A stretch of 64,000 bases of DNA from Sphingobacteriales bacterium 50-39. GTDB taxonomy: Bacteria; Bacteroidota; Bacteroidia; Chitinophagales; Chitinophagaceae. The notes beneath the pieces were generated by a model. That model was not told where the DNA came from. It was given only the letters and a program-made list of their open reading frames with translations, and made no database searches. The first letter of the stretch is position 1. Each line of letters opens with the position of its first letter. The stretch is from contig MKTZ01000009.1 in assembly GCA_001898505.1 (NCBI GenBank), positions 620,001-684,000 on the forward strand. Reading direction: 5' to 3'. Position numbers and translations under genes: made by a program. Positions 51,234-60,107 of this stretch are shown here, in pieces.

Positions 51234-51749
51234 ATGAAACTCCTACTAAACCTCCTGCTACTGACAGGGACGATCCTATGCGCGCATAGCCTGTCCGCAC
51301 AAACCGACAAATTGCTGGAAACTGTTCCCAAGACCAAAGAAGAATTCACTGCCAGCGAACCTCTTGTGATCAATACCATTAACTGGTTGGAAGATACACC
51401 TCTGGACCAGGAGCCGGACAAGCGGCAAGAACAAAGCTCACTACTAATAGGATGGATCTCCGGATCGCCCCAGGTTACCGTCAAGCTGGAAGAGAAAATG
51501 ATGCCTTTTATGAAGAAAGGCAATGAGCAGCTTATGCTCATCTTTATGGGCGGCTGGACCAAATATTGCCTTCAAAACAATTACTCCAGGGATGATGTCC
51601 AATGCAACCTGGCCGCCTTACACAGCACGATAAAAGTGTATAAGAAAGGTGTCGGGCTCAAGAAGAACAAAGAAATGGAAAAGCTAATAGCCCTGGATGA
51701 CAAGGGACAACTGGAGCAGTGGGTAAAGGACAATTTGAAGAAAGGATAG
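51234..51749 (+). CDS. Secreted protein of unknown function
   Basis: A 171-residue protein with signal peptide (1-23, ending SLSAQ). The mature part is mostly helical (TKEEFTASEPLVINTINWLE, then KKNKEMEKLIALDDKGQLEQ) with two cysteines (KYCLQN, VQCNLAA). I know of no named family. It lies 41 nt after DUF1345 and may be co-transcribed, though a TATATTGA element 3 nt before its ATG allows its own promoter. Confidence 0.6.
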   Translation: MKLLLNLLLLTGTILCAHSLSAQTDKLLETVPKTKEEFTASEPLVINTINWLEDTPLDQEPDKRQEQSSLLIGWISGSPQVTVKLEEKMMPFMKKGNEQLMLIFMGGWTKYCLQNNYSRDDVQCNLAALHSTIKVYKKGVGLKKNKEMEKLIALDDKGQLEQWVKDNLKKG

Positions 51750-51877
51750 GGATTTATAAGCCGCCTTTAACAAATTCGCCTGTTGTACCTGTTGCTCTTT
51801 TGATTGGGCGGAGGAAAGGGAGGTTATAAAATATAAAAATGGCGCAGAAGAGGGATAGAAGGAGTTTCATTGGTAAA

Positions 51878-51916
51878 AACCCTACCGTCATGGTTATATT
51901 CCACAACGATAGGGTT
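51878..51916 (-). terminator. Terminator of the Ala/Lys-rich protein gene
   Basis: Stem AACCCTA.CGT paired with ACG.TAGGGTT, extending to about 16 nt with mismatches, followed on the minus strand by TTTTT. It lies 22 nt past the stop at 51939. The stretch 51750-51877 shows nothing further. Confidence 0.6.
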
Positions 51917-51938
51917 ATTCAAAAGTGATGCAAGTAAA

Positions 51939-52346
51939 TCAATTCGTCTTTTTAATGTACTCTTTATTGCCGTTCTTGGAAAGATAGTACCTGCCGCCTC
52001 TGGGCCCTTCATAAATTGTCCTGCCCTTATCATCCGTACCTACTACCTTGTCCGCTGATTTGTTCACAGGCTGGGTTGCAGCTGGCGTTGTCTTGGGAGA
52101 GGTAGGCTGGGTGGTTGGACTGGTCGCCGGCTTCGGAGCGGGCGTTGTTGTTGTAGCTGTCTGGGCTTTCGCATTAGCCGCTGCCTTGGCTGCTGCTTTG
52201 TCCGCTTTGGCTTTTGCTTTTGCGGCTGCCTTGTCCGCTTTGGCCTGTTCCTTTGTTGTGGTGGTAGCTGGAGTGGTCTGTGCCTGTAATCCGGCTGTAG
52301 TCAGGAGCATCCCCGAGATCAGGCAACTTAATACTACTGCTTTCAT
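51939..52346 (-). CDS. Secreted Ala/Lys-rich protein with PBCV-type basic adaptor domain
   Basis: A 135-residue protein: signal peptide (1-22, ending GLQAQ), a low-complexity helix of Lys/Ala/Asp repeats (AKADKAAAKAKAKADKAAAK, about 35-60), a Thr/Pro/Ala linker, and a short C-terminal module GRTIYEGPRGGRYYLSKNGN (about 110-129). That module matches the small basic adaptor domain first named in PBCV-1 virus proteins and common in Bacteroidota; its ligand is unknown. The repeats are of the kind that anchor to an acidic surface such as nucleic acid or cell wall (inference). Confidence 0.7.
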   Translation of the reverse strand: MKAVVLSCLISGMLLTTAGLQAQTTPATTTTKEQAKADKAAAKAKAKADKAAAKAAANAKAQTATTTTPAPKPATSPTTQPTSPKTTPAATQPVNKSADKVVGTDDKGRTIYEGPRGGRYYLSKNGNKEYIKKTN

Positions 52347-52451
52347 GCTTGTTAAGATTTAAGTATTAAATAAGTCCTTCGGGTCAGTTATTAGAGTAAG
52401 TAAATATAAGATTATTATTGATGCTGTAAAATATTTGTTTACAATCGTGTC

Positions 52452-53054
52452 TTACCGAAATCTGTCCGATAGTGTATAGCAGACCCTGTCGTTGATGCGC
52501 CGGAAGACCTCTGCGTTGATCTTGCGCACCCGTCGGAGCTTGCGGCCCACCAACAGATTGCCGTCGCTGTCAAAATACTGAGGTTGCTGGAAATAAGTGA
52601 GGATATAATATTTCTTATTGACAAAGGGGAAGTTGAATGTGCGCGGCCATAGCGAGATATAAGTCAGATAATGTTTTCGCTCCTCCGTATAATAGTCCAG
52701 GTTATTGACCCAAGTACAATCCACCGAACGCATTTGGGTGATCAGGTCGTTGATCGCGGTGGTATCATAACCGTATTTGCGCAACGTGTCCTGCATGCGG
52801 TCTTCTCCCACCCAGAACTCATAAACATACGTGAGCGTATCCGTAGCCAGCTCCAGTGACACACGGTCGAACGCCCTGTCCGTAAACTCAATGGAGAAAG
52901 GCTTCTGTGCGTAGGCCTGTGTATATACCAGTTCGATGCTGTCCAGGATGGACTGATGACGATGGTAATAGCGGGTGATGTTCATCGTCTTGCACGAAGA
53001 AGCAAGGAGCAGGATAAGAACACCGGGGACGATATGACCTTTTTTATTATTCAT
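52452..53054 (-). CDS. Lipoprotein of unknown function
   Basis: A 200-residue protein. I chose ATG 53054 (MNNKKGHIVPGVLILLLASSC), because it begins a signal peptide with lipobox LLASSC; an in-frame ATG 30 nt upstream lies inside the preceding gene. The mature part is acidic/aromatic with IEFTDRAFDRVSLELATDTL and WPRTFNFPFVNKKYYILTYF. No family recognised. It is the third gene of an operon and overlaps the preceding gene by 8 nt, so the three products probably act together on the periplasmic side. Confidence 0.7.
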   Translation of the reverse strand: MNNKKGHIVPGVLILLLASSCKTMNITRYYHRHQSILDSIELVYTQAYAQKPFSIEFTDRAFDRVSLELATDTLTYVYEFWVGEDRMQDTLRKYGYDTTAINDLITQMRSVDCTWVNNLDYYTEERKHYLTYISLWPRTFNFPFVNKKYYILTYFQQPQYFDSDGNLLVGRKLRRVRKINAEVFRRINDRVCYTLSDRFR

Positions 53055-53925
53055 CGTTATCTTTTTCAATATATGTGACCCCATAGAGTATCTTTTTTAA
53101 AAAGCTGGTTGTCACCTGCCGGAGGGTCTTTCCTCCATAATCCCAGTACACGATCGTCAGCACATCGTCCTCCTTTTGTATATCCGTCAACACGAGGAAG
53201 TGTGTGGGGAAGCTAAACCGTGACTTGTTGTGATTTTTTACATGCAGATAAGTATTGTTGACATAAAGAAAGGTGGTGCCTGTGTGCACGGCTTTTTGCA
53301 GATAGGTATAGAGGTCCCTTATGCCGGGGCGCAGCAGGTCAGAGCCGATGGCCCTTACTTTATAGCCCATCATGCGCTTTATCATCCGATTGAACTTACC
53401 CAGGTTGCAGGCCGCCCAGAAAGTATCTTCGGAGCCGGTATGGAATTTTGCATGGAAGAGGTTTAGATAGCTCCTGAAGCGATCCGCCAGAACGAGGAAC
53501 CACATCTGATCTGCCGGGTGTATATCCAGCACTCCTTTAAAATGGAGCGTGCCCGCAGCCAGCATTACTTCCGGAGAGGGGGTGAATTTTACTTTACGCC
53601 ATTTGGCCTGCCCGTCTGTATAAAGAGACACCATAAATTTTACATATCGGAGAGGATCGTAGTTCAGCGGCAGATATGAGAGTGCCGCATAGCCACAGAA
53701 ATTGGTATTGGTACCCTGGTACATGCCCACCGGATGGGTCACATTGATACGCAGATTTTCCAGGAATAAATGATGCTGAACGTGCGGCCAGTACAGGCTG
53801 GTGTCGGGCAGGTGGACCGTATTCAGCCATTCGAGGGCTTCCTCCGGGGTTGAATAGCTTTCTTGCGATTGGGCTGGCAAAGCCAGCCCAATCGTCCAAA
53901 CAAGTATGAATATCAGTCTACGCAT
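53047..53925 (-). CDS. Exported papain-fold (C39-like) cysteine peptidase candidate
   Basis: A 292-residue protein with signal peptide (1-20, ending AQSQ). No family is obvious, but the order of motifs fits a papain-like fold: GTNTNFCGYAALSYLP (about 69-84, candidate nucleophile Cys after Asn), then a helical domain, then FPTHFLVLTDIQKEDDVL (candidate His) and IVYWDYGGKTLRQV (candidate Asp). This resembles the C/H/D spacing of peptidase C39-like proteins. It is the middle gene of three: TAATG junction with the lipoprotein before it and an 8-nt overlap with the lipoprotein after it. Assignment rests on motif reading only. Confidence 0.5.
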   Translation of the reverse strand: MRRLIFILVWTIGLALPAQSQESYSTPEEALEWLNTVHLPDTSLYWPHVQHHLFLENLRINVTHPVGMYQGTNTNFCGYAALSYLPLNYDPLRYVKFMVSLYTDGQAKWRKVKFTPSPEVMLAAGTLHFKGVLDIHPADQMWFLVLADRFRSYLNLFHAKFHTGSEDTFWAACNLGKFNRMIKRMMGYKVRAIGSDLLRPGIRDLYTYLQKAVHTGTTFLYVNNTYLHVKNHNKSRFSFPTHFLVLTDIQKEDDVLTIVYWDYGGKTLRQVTTSFLKKILYGVTYIEKDNDE

Positions 53926-54803
53926 TATTTGAACACAACGGGTTTCTCATTGAAATTTTCCCGCCAGCTATCGATGGTCCTCGGGACACGATGTTTGTAA
54001 TCCCGCCGGTTAGTATAATAATTCACGCTATCCCCATGGATCACGGCAGCCCAGATATCCTGGTGATCATTGATCAGAATGATATTTTCTCTCACACTGA
54101 ACGAATGTTTTACCGCTGCCTGGTGAACGATGGCCAGGAGGCTGTCTTTATCCTTCTGCTTTTCGAAGACCAGCTGCGAGGAGTTGACGAAGAGCTTGTA
54201 GTCGTCGCCAACCAATGTTCTGAACTTTTTATCCTGCGCTTCGTTGTCCAGCATGCCCAGGCTGAGCAGCGTCTCTTCCGGCCTTTTGGGAGGATTTTTA
54301 TAATAGTAACCGCTGTAGTATACGCCTGCTCCGGCTTCGCAGTTACCTTCCTGCTGGTCTACATATACGGAGTCTCCTTCGAAAGTGAATTCTATCCGGC
54401 AGGCGCCCCCATATTCCTTTTTCGTATACAAGGCATGATACCCCTGCAGTTTGGCCGAACCTTCCACCTCGCCGCCGGCGGCGCCATCGACGGCATCCAT
54501 GGAAAAAGTAAAGGCGCCTCCTTTTATTCCGGTGATCTTCAACGTACCTCCACTAAACTTCTCTTCGTGTTGCCAATAACCGATCCAGTTCTTTGCGACC
54601 ATAGGCGTGGAGGGCGTGTCGGGTCCGGCCGGCCGGGGCGAGTCACGGACTACAAGTTGGGTAGAGTCCATGGAGTTTTTGCCGGAGTCGGTCGTCCGGG
54701 CAGTCCCCGCGGCAAGTGTGTCAGATGATCGGGCAGTGCCGGAAGAAGGTCCCTGGCAAGACAGCAAGACCAATGGTACAAGGACGAGCGGGGACAGTTT
54801 CAT
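53925..54803 (-). CDS. Lipoprotein of unknown function, first gene of the operon
   Basis: A 292-residue lipoprotein: signal peptide with lipobox VLLSC (Cys16), a long Ser/Thr/Pro-rich linker (about 17-68), and a folded part with IGYWQHEEKFSGGTLKITGI, followed by EYGGACRIEFTFEGDSVYVD and EGNCEAGAGVYYSG. The strand-rich middle resembles a small lipocalin- or META-like barrel; the rest (DDYKLFVNSSQLVFEKQKDK) is unassigned. It ends with TAA overlapping the ATG of the next gene (TAATG). A TATATTCG element ends 4 nt before its ATG. Confidence 0.65.
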   Translation of the reverse strand: MKLSPLVLVPLVLLSCQGPSSGTARSSDTLAAGTARTTDSGKNSMDSTQLVVRDSPRPAGPDTPSTPMVAKNWIGYWQHEEKFSGGTLKITGIKGGAFTFSMDAVDGAAGGEVEGSAKLQGYHALYTKKEYGGACRIEFTFEGDSVYVDQQEGNCEAGAGVYYSGYYYKNPPKRPEETLLSLGMLDNEAQDKKFRTLVGDDYKLFVNSSQLVFEKQKDKDSLLAIVHQAAVKHSFSVRENIILINDHQDIWAAVIHGDSVNYYTNRRDYKHRVPRTIDSWRENFNEKPVVFK

Positions 54804-54834
54804 GAGACGAATATAATTAATATGCCGATACCCG

Positions 54835-57800
54835 TTATCTTCCCCCGAAGAGGAAGGACTGCGACCGCCGCTGCGACTTACTTATCCAGACCAGGCTATA
54901 AATGCCTTTTGGCAGCCCCTTGAGATATACCTGCGTTTGTGTAGTATTGGGTTCCACCGGAAGGGTCCGGATTATTTTCCCGCTGATGTCCACCAGCTGC
55001 AGTTGCGCGGACAGGGTGGAAGGATGTTGTACGATTACAAATTCCGTTGCGGGGTTTGGATATAATCCAAGCTGGTTGTTGTTGCCCAATACATCATTGG
55101 TGGCTGTGACCAGGCTGCTGCCTTTATTGCCGGCGAAGAAGCCGCTAAAGCCTTTGACGTCGAAGCTTATCTTCCACAGTTGGGAGAGAGCATCCCAGAC
55201 GATGTCTTTGTCGTCGGGATCGATGATGACAGAGCTGCTGCCATTATAGGTGCCCGGCAGGTGTGACGAGCTCGTGCCATGGAACTGGTATATACGAATA
55301 TTAGCGATCCCCGCAGAGTCGGCAGGTCCGGTGGGCAGTTGGGGACCATGACCTGGGACAGCATTGAAATTGTCGAAGTCATGCTGTTGGAAATACAGGG
55401 TTACCCTGGCTGTCGCCGTCGAAGGATTTTTCGCGGGCTCGATATCGTAATGGCGCTGGACATAGGGACTACCGTTGTAGGATTGCACCGTGGAATCCAG
55501 CGAGAAAGAGGAAGTGATATTACCCTGCACCGGGCTGGTTCCCGCGGCGATGACCAATGGCTCGCCGGTGGTATTGCGACGGATGGAGACCCTGTCGTAG
55601 TGATTAGCGATGGCCAGATCGGGTTTGCCGTCGCCATCCAGGTCGCCGATGCCGACGTACGTAGGACCATATCCTGTAGAGTCGTCGATCCGGCTGGTAA
55701 AGGAAATAGTCAGGCTGTCGGAAGTATTTTTATACAGGCCAAAGGACGATGGCATATCTGCCGGCACCACCAGATCGGGTTTGCCATCGCCATCCAGATC
55801 CGCCACGGAAATGCTGTACGGATTTTTTGCCGTGGTGAGGTCCGGGACTGCCTGGAAGGCCGGAGCATTTAGATGGGAAATATTCTGGTAAACGGAGATG
55901 GTGCCGGATGAGTAATTGGACACCAGTATCTCGGGCTTACCGTCATTGTTAAGGTCCGCGAGTGTGACAAAGGACGGAAAACTGCCCACCGGATAGTCCC
56001 GGGGAACATCGAAATTGATATTACCCAGCGTGCTGATATTTTTAAAGACCGTGATGCTGCCGCCGCTGGAGTTGGCTGTTACGAGGTCAGGTTTGCCGTC
56101 TCCGTCTACATCGCCGATGACCGCTGCGTCGGCATGATCCAATTTGGTGATCGTCTGACCCGGAGCAAACTGGATGCCTCCCGTTGAGTCGGGGATATTC
56201 AGAAAGACGGTAAGATATCCTGCATTGCCCGAACAGGCTACGAGGTCAGGTTTGCCGTCTCCGTCCAGGTCACCGGCTGCCAGTCCGAGCGTGCCTGCAC
56301 CCGTAGGAAGGACCATGGCCGGCCCGAAGTTCACGACGCCGCGGGTGCTGTTATTACGGAACACACTGACGGAACCTGCGTTGCCGCTGTTGAAGTTGCT
56401 TACCGCAGCATCGGGCTTGCCGTCCCCGTTGAAGTCGGCAATAGCGATATCATAAGGACCTGCACCGCTGACAAAACTGACCCCGGGGGCAAAACTGAGC
56501 GCCTGGGGAAGGCTTTTATTCCTGTAGGCTGTGACCGTATTGCTGCCCTGATCGGATACCAGGACATCCGTCAGTCCATCGCCGTCGAGGTCGATAATCG
56601 ACACACGTCGGGGGTTGTTGGAATTGAGGTCGTAAGGAATGGAGTCGAAGGGGATCATCCCAAAGGAGGCGTTCCCACCGGGGAAGGTGACATAGAATGC
56701 CTGCTGTGCATATGCCGTCAGGTTCCTTACCGTGACGCTCAGGGGGACATAGGTGGCGCCGGCCGGGACTGTTACGGTGAGGGTGCTGCTCGTAGCGCTG
56801 GTCACGACCGCGTTGGCGGCCCCGAAGTAAACGATATTATGGGATGCCACCGTATCGAAGTTATCGCCATAGATATAGACGGTGGTACCAATCGGACCAT
56901 AAGAGGGCGTAAAATTATTGATCGCGGGAATGGCGGTGCGCACCGTATGACCCATCTCATTCAAAAGAATGGAAATGGAGTTCCCTCCGAAATTAGCGGT
57001 TGCCAGGTCGGCTTGACCGTCGCCGTCCAGATCGCTGATAATAGTATTATAGGGGTTATTGCCTGTGGGGTAATCGAATTTGGTAGCAAAAGTCAGGCTG
57101 CCCGGAGTGCTTAGATTCTTCATTACTGAGATCCTGGACGGACCGGTGCTATAGTCGGCTGCTGCCAGCTCGGGTTTTCCATCACCGTCGAGATCGCCTA
57201 CAGCGACACCGTAGGGAGTAGTACCTATCGGGTAGTCGATCTTTGCATCGAATGCAATACTTCCGGCGGCGCCGGCATTTCTTAAGACAGAAATGGCGCC
57301 ACCGCTGCCATTACCTGTAATAATATCAGGTTTGCCGTCTCCGTCCAGGTCACCGAGGACCACGTGATAAGGCTGGTTCCCCGTGGTAAAGTCCATCTTC
57401 GTATCAAACGCGATATTCCCGCTGCTGCTGATGTTCTTATATACCGAGACGGACGGACCATAATAATTGGTAACAATGAGTTCCGCAAACCCGTCCCCAT
57501 TGAGGTCAGCTATGGCAACGCTTTGGGGAGCGGAGCCTGTTGAAAAATATTGCGGTGCGGCAAAAGATATCGTACCCGGTGTGCTGGTGTTCCTATATAT
57601 AGACACCAGGTTGGATTGATTGCTGGTTACGGCCAGGTCCGGCTTGCCGTCACCGTCCAGGTCTCCGATAGCGATGCCTTGTGCGTAATTGGGTGTGGTG
57701 TAGGTTTGTTCGGAGGCAAATGTGATGGAGTCTCCCGATGTTGTATTGCGAAAAATAGAAAGCGTTGTAAGCTCGCTGGCTACGGCTATATCGGGCTTGC

Positions 57801-58137
57801 CATCGCCGTCCAGATCGGCCGCCCGTACCGAAGAGGGTTTACCGGACACTGTCAACACCTGTTGCTGACCAAATCCGAAGGAGCCCCGAGTGCTTTTATT
57901 CTTGAATATCGAGAGGCTGGTGCCTGAGTAGTTGGCTGAGACGATGTCGTTCCGGCCATCGCCATTCAGGTCGACGGCTACCACATCGATGGGAAGCGAG
58001 CCGGCGGGCAGATCATAGTTCCGGTTAAATGAATTTGCATTAAAAGCAGTGTCTCCTCCGTTGCCCGCCTTTACTGCTATAGCAAAAGAAAAAAAGGCTG
58101 CCAGGAGCAAAATGGCATAGGGTAAAGGTCTGGGCAT
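54835..58137 (-). CDS. FG-GAP/VCBS repeat protein with IPT/TIG domain and type IX sorting domain
   Basis: An 1100-residue exported protein: signal peptide (1-24, ending AVKAG), then seven or eight FG-GAP/VCBS units with the calcium-binding loop DLDGDGKPDL (about 30-395), an IPT/TIG domain (about 400-485, PAINNFTPSYGPIGTTVYIY), a second set of similar repeats (about 500-880), an unassigned beta domain with a modified DxDxDG, and a Por sorting domain (last 80 residues, LGLYPNPATEFVIVQ, then GLPKGIYSLVW). Such proteins fold into integrin-alpha-like propellers, often on the cell surface, for adhesion or substrate binding. The repeats make the DNA internally repetitive. Divergent from the blaI-like gene. 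Confidence 0.92.
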   Translation of the reverse strand: MPRPLPYAILLLAAFFSFAIAVKAGNGGDTAFNANSFNRNYDLPAGSLPIDVVAVDLNGDGRNDIVSANYSGTSLSIFKNKSTRGSFGFGQQQVLTVSGKPSSVRAADLDGDGKPDIAVASELTTLSIFRNTTSGDSITFASEQTYTTPNYAQGIAIGDLDGDGKPDLAVTSNQSNLVSIYRNTSTPGTISFAAPQYFSTGSAPQSVAIADLNGDGFAELIVTNYYGPSVSVYKNISSSGNIAFDTKMDFTTGNQPYHVVLGDLDGDGKPDIITGNGSGGAISVLRNAGAAGSIAFDAKIDYPIGTTPYGVAVGDLDGDGKPELAAADYSTGPSRISVMKNLSTPGSLTFATKFDYPTGNNPYNTIISDLDGDGQADLATANFGGNSISILLNEMGHTVRTAIPAINNFTPSYGPIGTTVYIYGDNFDTVASHNIVYFGAANAVVTSATSSTLTVTVPAGATYVPLSVTVRNLTAYAQQAFYVTFPGGNASFGMIPFDSIPYDLNSNNPRRVSIIDLDGDGLTDVLVSDQGSNTVTAYRNKSLPQALSFAPGVSFVSGAGPYDIAIADFNGDGKPDAAVSNFNSGNAGSVSVFRNNSTRGVVNFGPAMVLPTGAGTLGLAAGDLDGDGKPDLVACSGNAGYLTVFLNIPDSTGGIQFAPGQTITKLDHADAAVIGDVDGDGKPDLVTANSSGGSITVFKNISTLGNINFDVPRDYPVGSFPSFVTLADLNNDGKPEILVSNYSSGTISVYQNISHLNAPAFQAVPDLTTAKNPYSISVADLDGDGKPDLVVPADMPSSFGLYKNTSDSLTISFTSRIDDSTGYGPTYVGIGDLDGDGKPDLAIANHYDRVSIRRNTTGEPLVIAAGTSPVQGNITSSFSLDSTVQSYNGSPYVQRHYDIEPAKNPSTATARVTLYFQQHDFDNFNAVPGHGPQLPTGPADSAGIANIRIYQFHGTSSSHLPGTYNGSSSVIIDPDDKDIVWDALSQLWKISFDVKGFSGFFAGNKGSSLVTATNDVLGNNNQLGLYPNPATEFVIVQHPSTLSAQLQLVDISGKIIRTLPVEPNTTQTQVYLKGLPKGIYSLVWISKSQRRSQSFLFGGR

Positions 58138-58211
58138 GAGGTTAAGTATTTGGCCTCAAGATAGACACAAGGGAGTTTTTTTTCTAAAAAAGATGTCATA
58201 ATATTTTGAAC

Positions 58212-58229
58212 GTACGTTTTTTTACGTAC
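58212..58229. promoter_or_regulatory. Candidate BlaI-type operator
   Basis: GTACGT (58212-58217) and ACGTAC (58224-58229) are a perfect inverted repeat around six T, 9 nt before the ATG of the BlaI-like gene. BlaI/MecI repressors bind palindromes at their own promoter, which fits autoregulation. Confidence 0.55.
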
Positions 58230-58238
58230 CTTAGGTGT

Positions 58239-58664
58239 ATGAAAAGATTTAAAAGGGAAGGTTCCGACGGACAGGAGCCTACCAAGGCGGAGTTGGCAGT
58301 ATTGCAGGTGTTGTGGCAGCACGGTCCTTCGACTGTACGATTTGTACATGACGCCTTGAATGAAGGAAGAGAGGCGGCTCAATATACTACCACCCTCAAG
58401 CTTATGCAGCTGATGACCGAGAAGGGAATGTTGCTGCGGGATGAGTCGAGCATGAAGCATGTATATAGCGCTGCACTGGAGGAGAAGGGGACGAAGGGAC
58501 AGCTGCTGAACAGATTTATAGATACCATGTATCACGGCTCCGTTGGTAATATGATGTTGGCCCTGCTGGGGAATGAGAAGACGTCGACTAAGGACTTGCA
58601 ACAATTGCGCGAGCTGTTGGACAAAATGCATGTCAACGAACCACCACCTGGAAAAAAGAAATAA
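58239..58664 (+). CDS. BlaI/MecI-family repressor
   Basis: A 141-residue protein starting MKRFKREGSD, with the winged helix of the family: PTKAELAVLQVLWQHGPSTV, then FVHDALNEGREAAQYTTTLK and LMQLMTEKGMLLRDES. The C-terminal helices (FIDTMYHGSVGNMMLALL) serve dimerisation. I chose ATG 58239, because the operator palindrome lies between it and an upstream in-frame ATG at 58206. The paired membrane peptidase gene follows after 2 nt. In such pairs the peptidase senses a cell-wall or other signal and inactivates the repressor. No beta-lactamase gene is near. Confidence 0.93.
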   Translation: MKRFKREGSDGQEPTKAELAVLQVLWQHGPSTVRFVHDALNEGREAAQYTTTLKLMQLMTEKGMLLRDESSMKHVYSAALEEKGTKGQLLNRFIDTMYHGSVGNMMLALLGNEKTSTKDLQQLRELLDKMHVNEPPPGKKK

Positions 58665-58666
58665 TT

Positions 58667-60073
58667 ATGATACAAGCCATCTGCTGGACACTGGTACATT
58701 CCCTCTGGCAGGGTCTGTTTTTCGCCCTGATCACCGGCGGTGTCATGGTGCTGACAAGACAGGCGAGTGCGGTGATGCGCTATAATATAATATGTATCCT
58801 TTTCTTTTTATTTCTGGCCGTCTGTGCGGGCACGTTCCTGTATGAATTGACCAGTGCATCACCCGGGAACGGAACTGTTATTGCTGCAGCAGATGGTGCG
58901 GGCAGGATGACTGCATGGATCGATGCCCTGGGGAGGTATTGTTCGGAGCATGCTGTGCTGATCGTGTGGGGATGGCTGTTTATTTTTACCATCAAGTCGC
59001 TGCATATGATTGGTGGTTATCTCTATTCCCAACGCGTCCGGCATTATGGGATCAGTGCTGCGCCCGGGGATTGGCAGGAGAGGGTAGACAGGTTGTGCCG
59101 GCAGATGGGTATTCGCCAGGCCGTGCGGCTGGTGGAGTCGCAGATCGTGAAAATGCCATTGGTGATCGGCCATCTGCGTCCCATGATCCTGATGCCGCTG
59201 GGGCTTATCACAGGCCTGCCCGAGGAAGAGATAGAAGCCGTGATCCTGCATGAGCTGGCGCATATCCGTCGCAACGACTATATCGTCAACTTTATACAGA
59301 ATGTGGCCGTCAACTTCTTTTTCTTTAACCCCGGGTTGCTTTGGATGTCTTCGCTGCTGCGGGAGGAAAGAGAGCATTGTTGTGATGATATAGCCATCGC
59401 ACGGACCCATGACAGGGCCGGCTTTATTCGCGCGCTTATCAGCTTTAAGGAGCACGATCTGCGATTGGCAGGCGTGGCCAATGCTTTCCCCGGGAAAAGG
59501 AACCAATTGGTGAAGAGGGCCATGCGCATTGCACAAAGCACGAACAAGACGCTTGACCCTATCGAGAAGATATTTCTCGGAATAAGTTTTATCCTTATCA
59601 CCTTGCTGGTGGCCGCTACATCCGGAAAAAATTCCCCTTCTCCTGTAAAGGTGGCGCAGATTCCAGGAGGAAAATACCGCTTCTTCGTAGACACGCCGAC
59701 AAGGAGGATACAGGCGCCCGAGCTGCCGCCTCCGCCGAAGGTGACGGCGAAAGTAGAACGGGCAGGGCAAGATGGAGAGTCAGGTCACGAGACAATAGAA
59801 ATGCCGGAGGCGGCGTCCGAAGAGGCGCAGGCGAAGATGGCTATGGATGCAGCTGTTCAGGACATCCGGGACAAGCAACAGGCAGAGTTGGATGCCAGGC
59901 AGGCGATGCGTGACAAAGAGCAGCGGCAGTTGGACAAAGAGCAGGCTGCCCGTGACGAAGCGCAAGCCATACGCAACAAGGAGCAAGCCATACGCGACAA
60001 GGAACAGGCTATCCGTGACAGGAAGCAGGCCGAACGTGATGAACAACAGGCCCAGCGGCCCCCTTCCCCTTAA
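58667..60073 (+). CDS. M56-family (BlaR1-like) membrane metallopeptidase
   Basis: A 468-residue protein. Four TM helices (about 8-28, 38-58, 92-112, 300-318) and the zinc motif HELAHIRRND (His195, Glu196, His199) with the downstream EREHCCDDIA that supplies the third ligand. No penicillin-binding domain, so the signal is not necessarily a beta-lactam. The C-terminal 90 residues are a coiled coil built of seven-residue units of the form RDKEQAI, the same unit as in the next gene. It is translated directly after the BlaI-like repressor, its probable target. Confidence 0.9.
   Translation: MIQAICWTLVHSLWQGLFFALITGGVMVLTRQASAVMRYNIICILFFLFLAVCAGTFLYELTSASPGNGTVIAAADGAGRMTAWIDALGRYCSEHAVLIVWGWLFIFTIKSLHMIGGYLYSQRVRHYGISAAPGDWQERVDRLCRQMGIRQAVRLVESQIVKMPLVIGHLRPMILMPLGLITGLPEEEIEAVILHELAHIRRNDYIVNFIQNVAVNFFFFNPGLLWMSSLLREEREHCCDDIAIARTHDRAGFIRALISFKEHDLRLAGVANAFPGKRNQLVKRAMRIAQSTNKTLDPIEKIFLGISFILITLLVAATSGKNSPSPVKVAQIPGGKYRFFVDTPTRRIQAPELPPPPKVTAKVERAGQDGESGHETIEMPEAASEEAQAKMAMDAAVQDIRDKQQAELDARQAMRDKEQRQLDKEQAARDEAQAIRNKEQAIRDKEQAIRDRKQAERDEQQAQRPPSP
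59866..60051 (+). repeat. Heptad-coding repeats (RDKEQA unit), also at about 60440-60705
   Basis: Units of 21 nt encoding variants of RDKEQAI repeat at the end of the M56 gene and again in the middle of the next gene. The shared unit suggests origin by local repeat spread between neighbours. Confidence 0.6.
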
Positions 60074-60107
60074 TTATTACCCATTGTTAACCTAAAAGCT
60101 TAAAAAA

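Noticed and set aside
54835-58137. Dense DNA repeats read as a repeat array
   Set aside because: They are codons of FG-GAP/VCBS calcium loops (DLDGDGKPDL) in one long gene.
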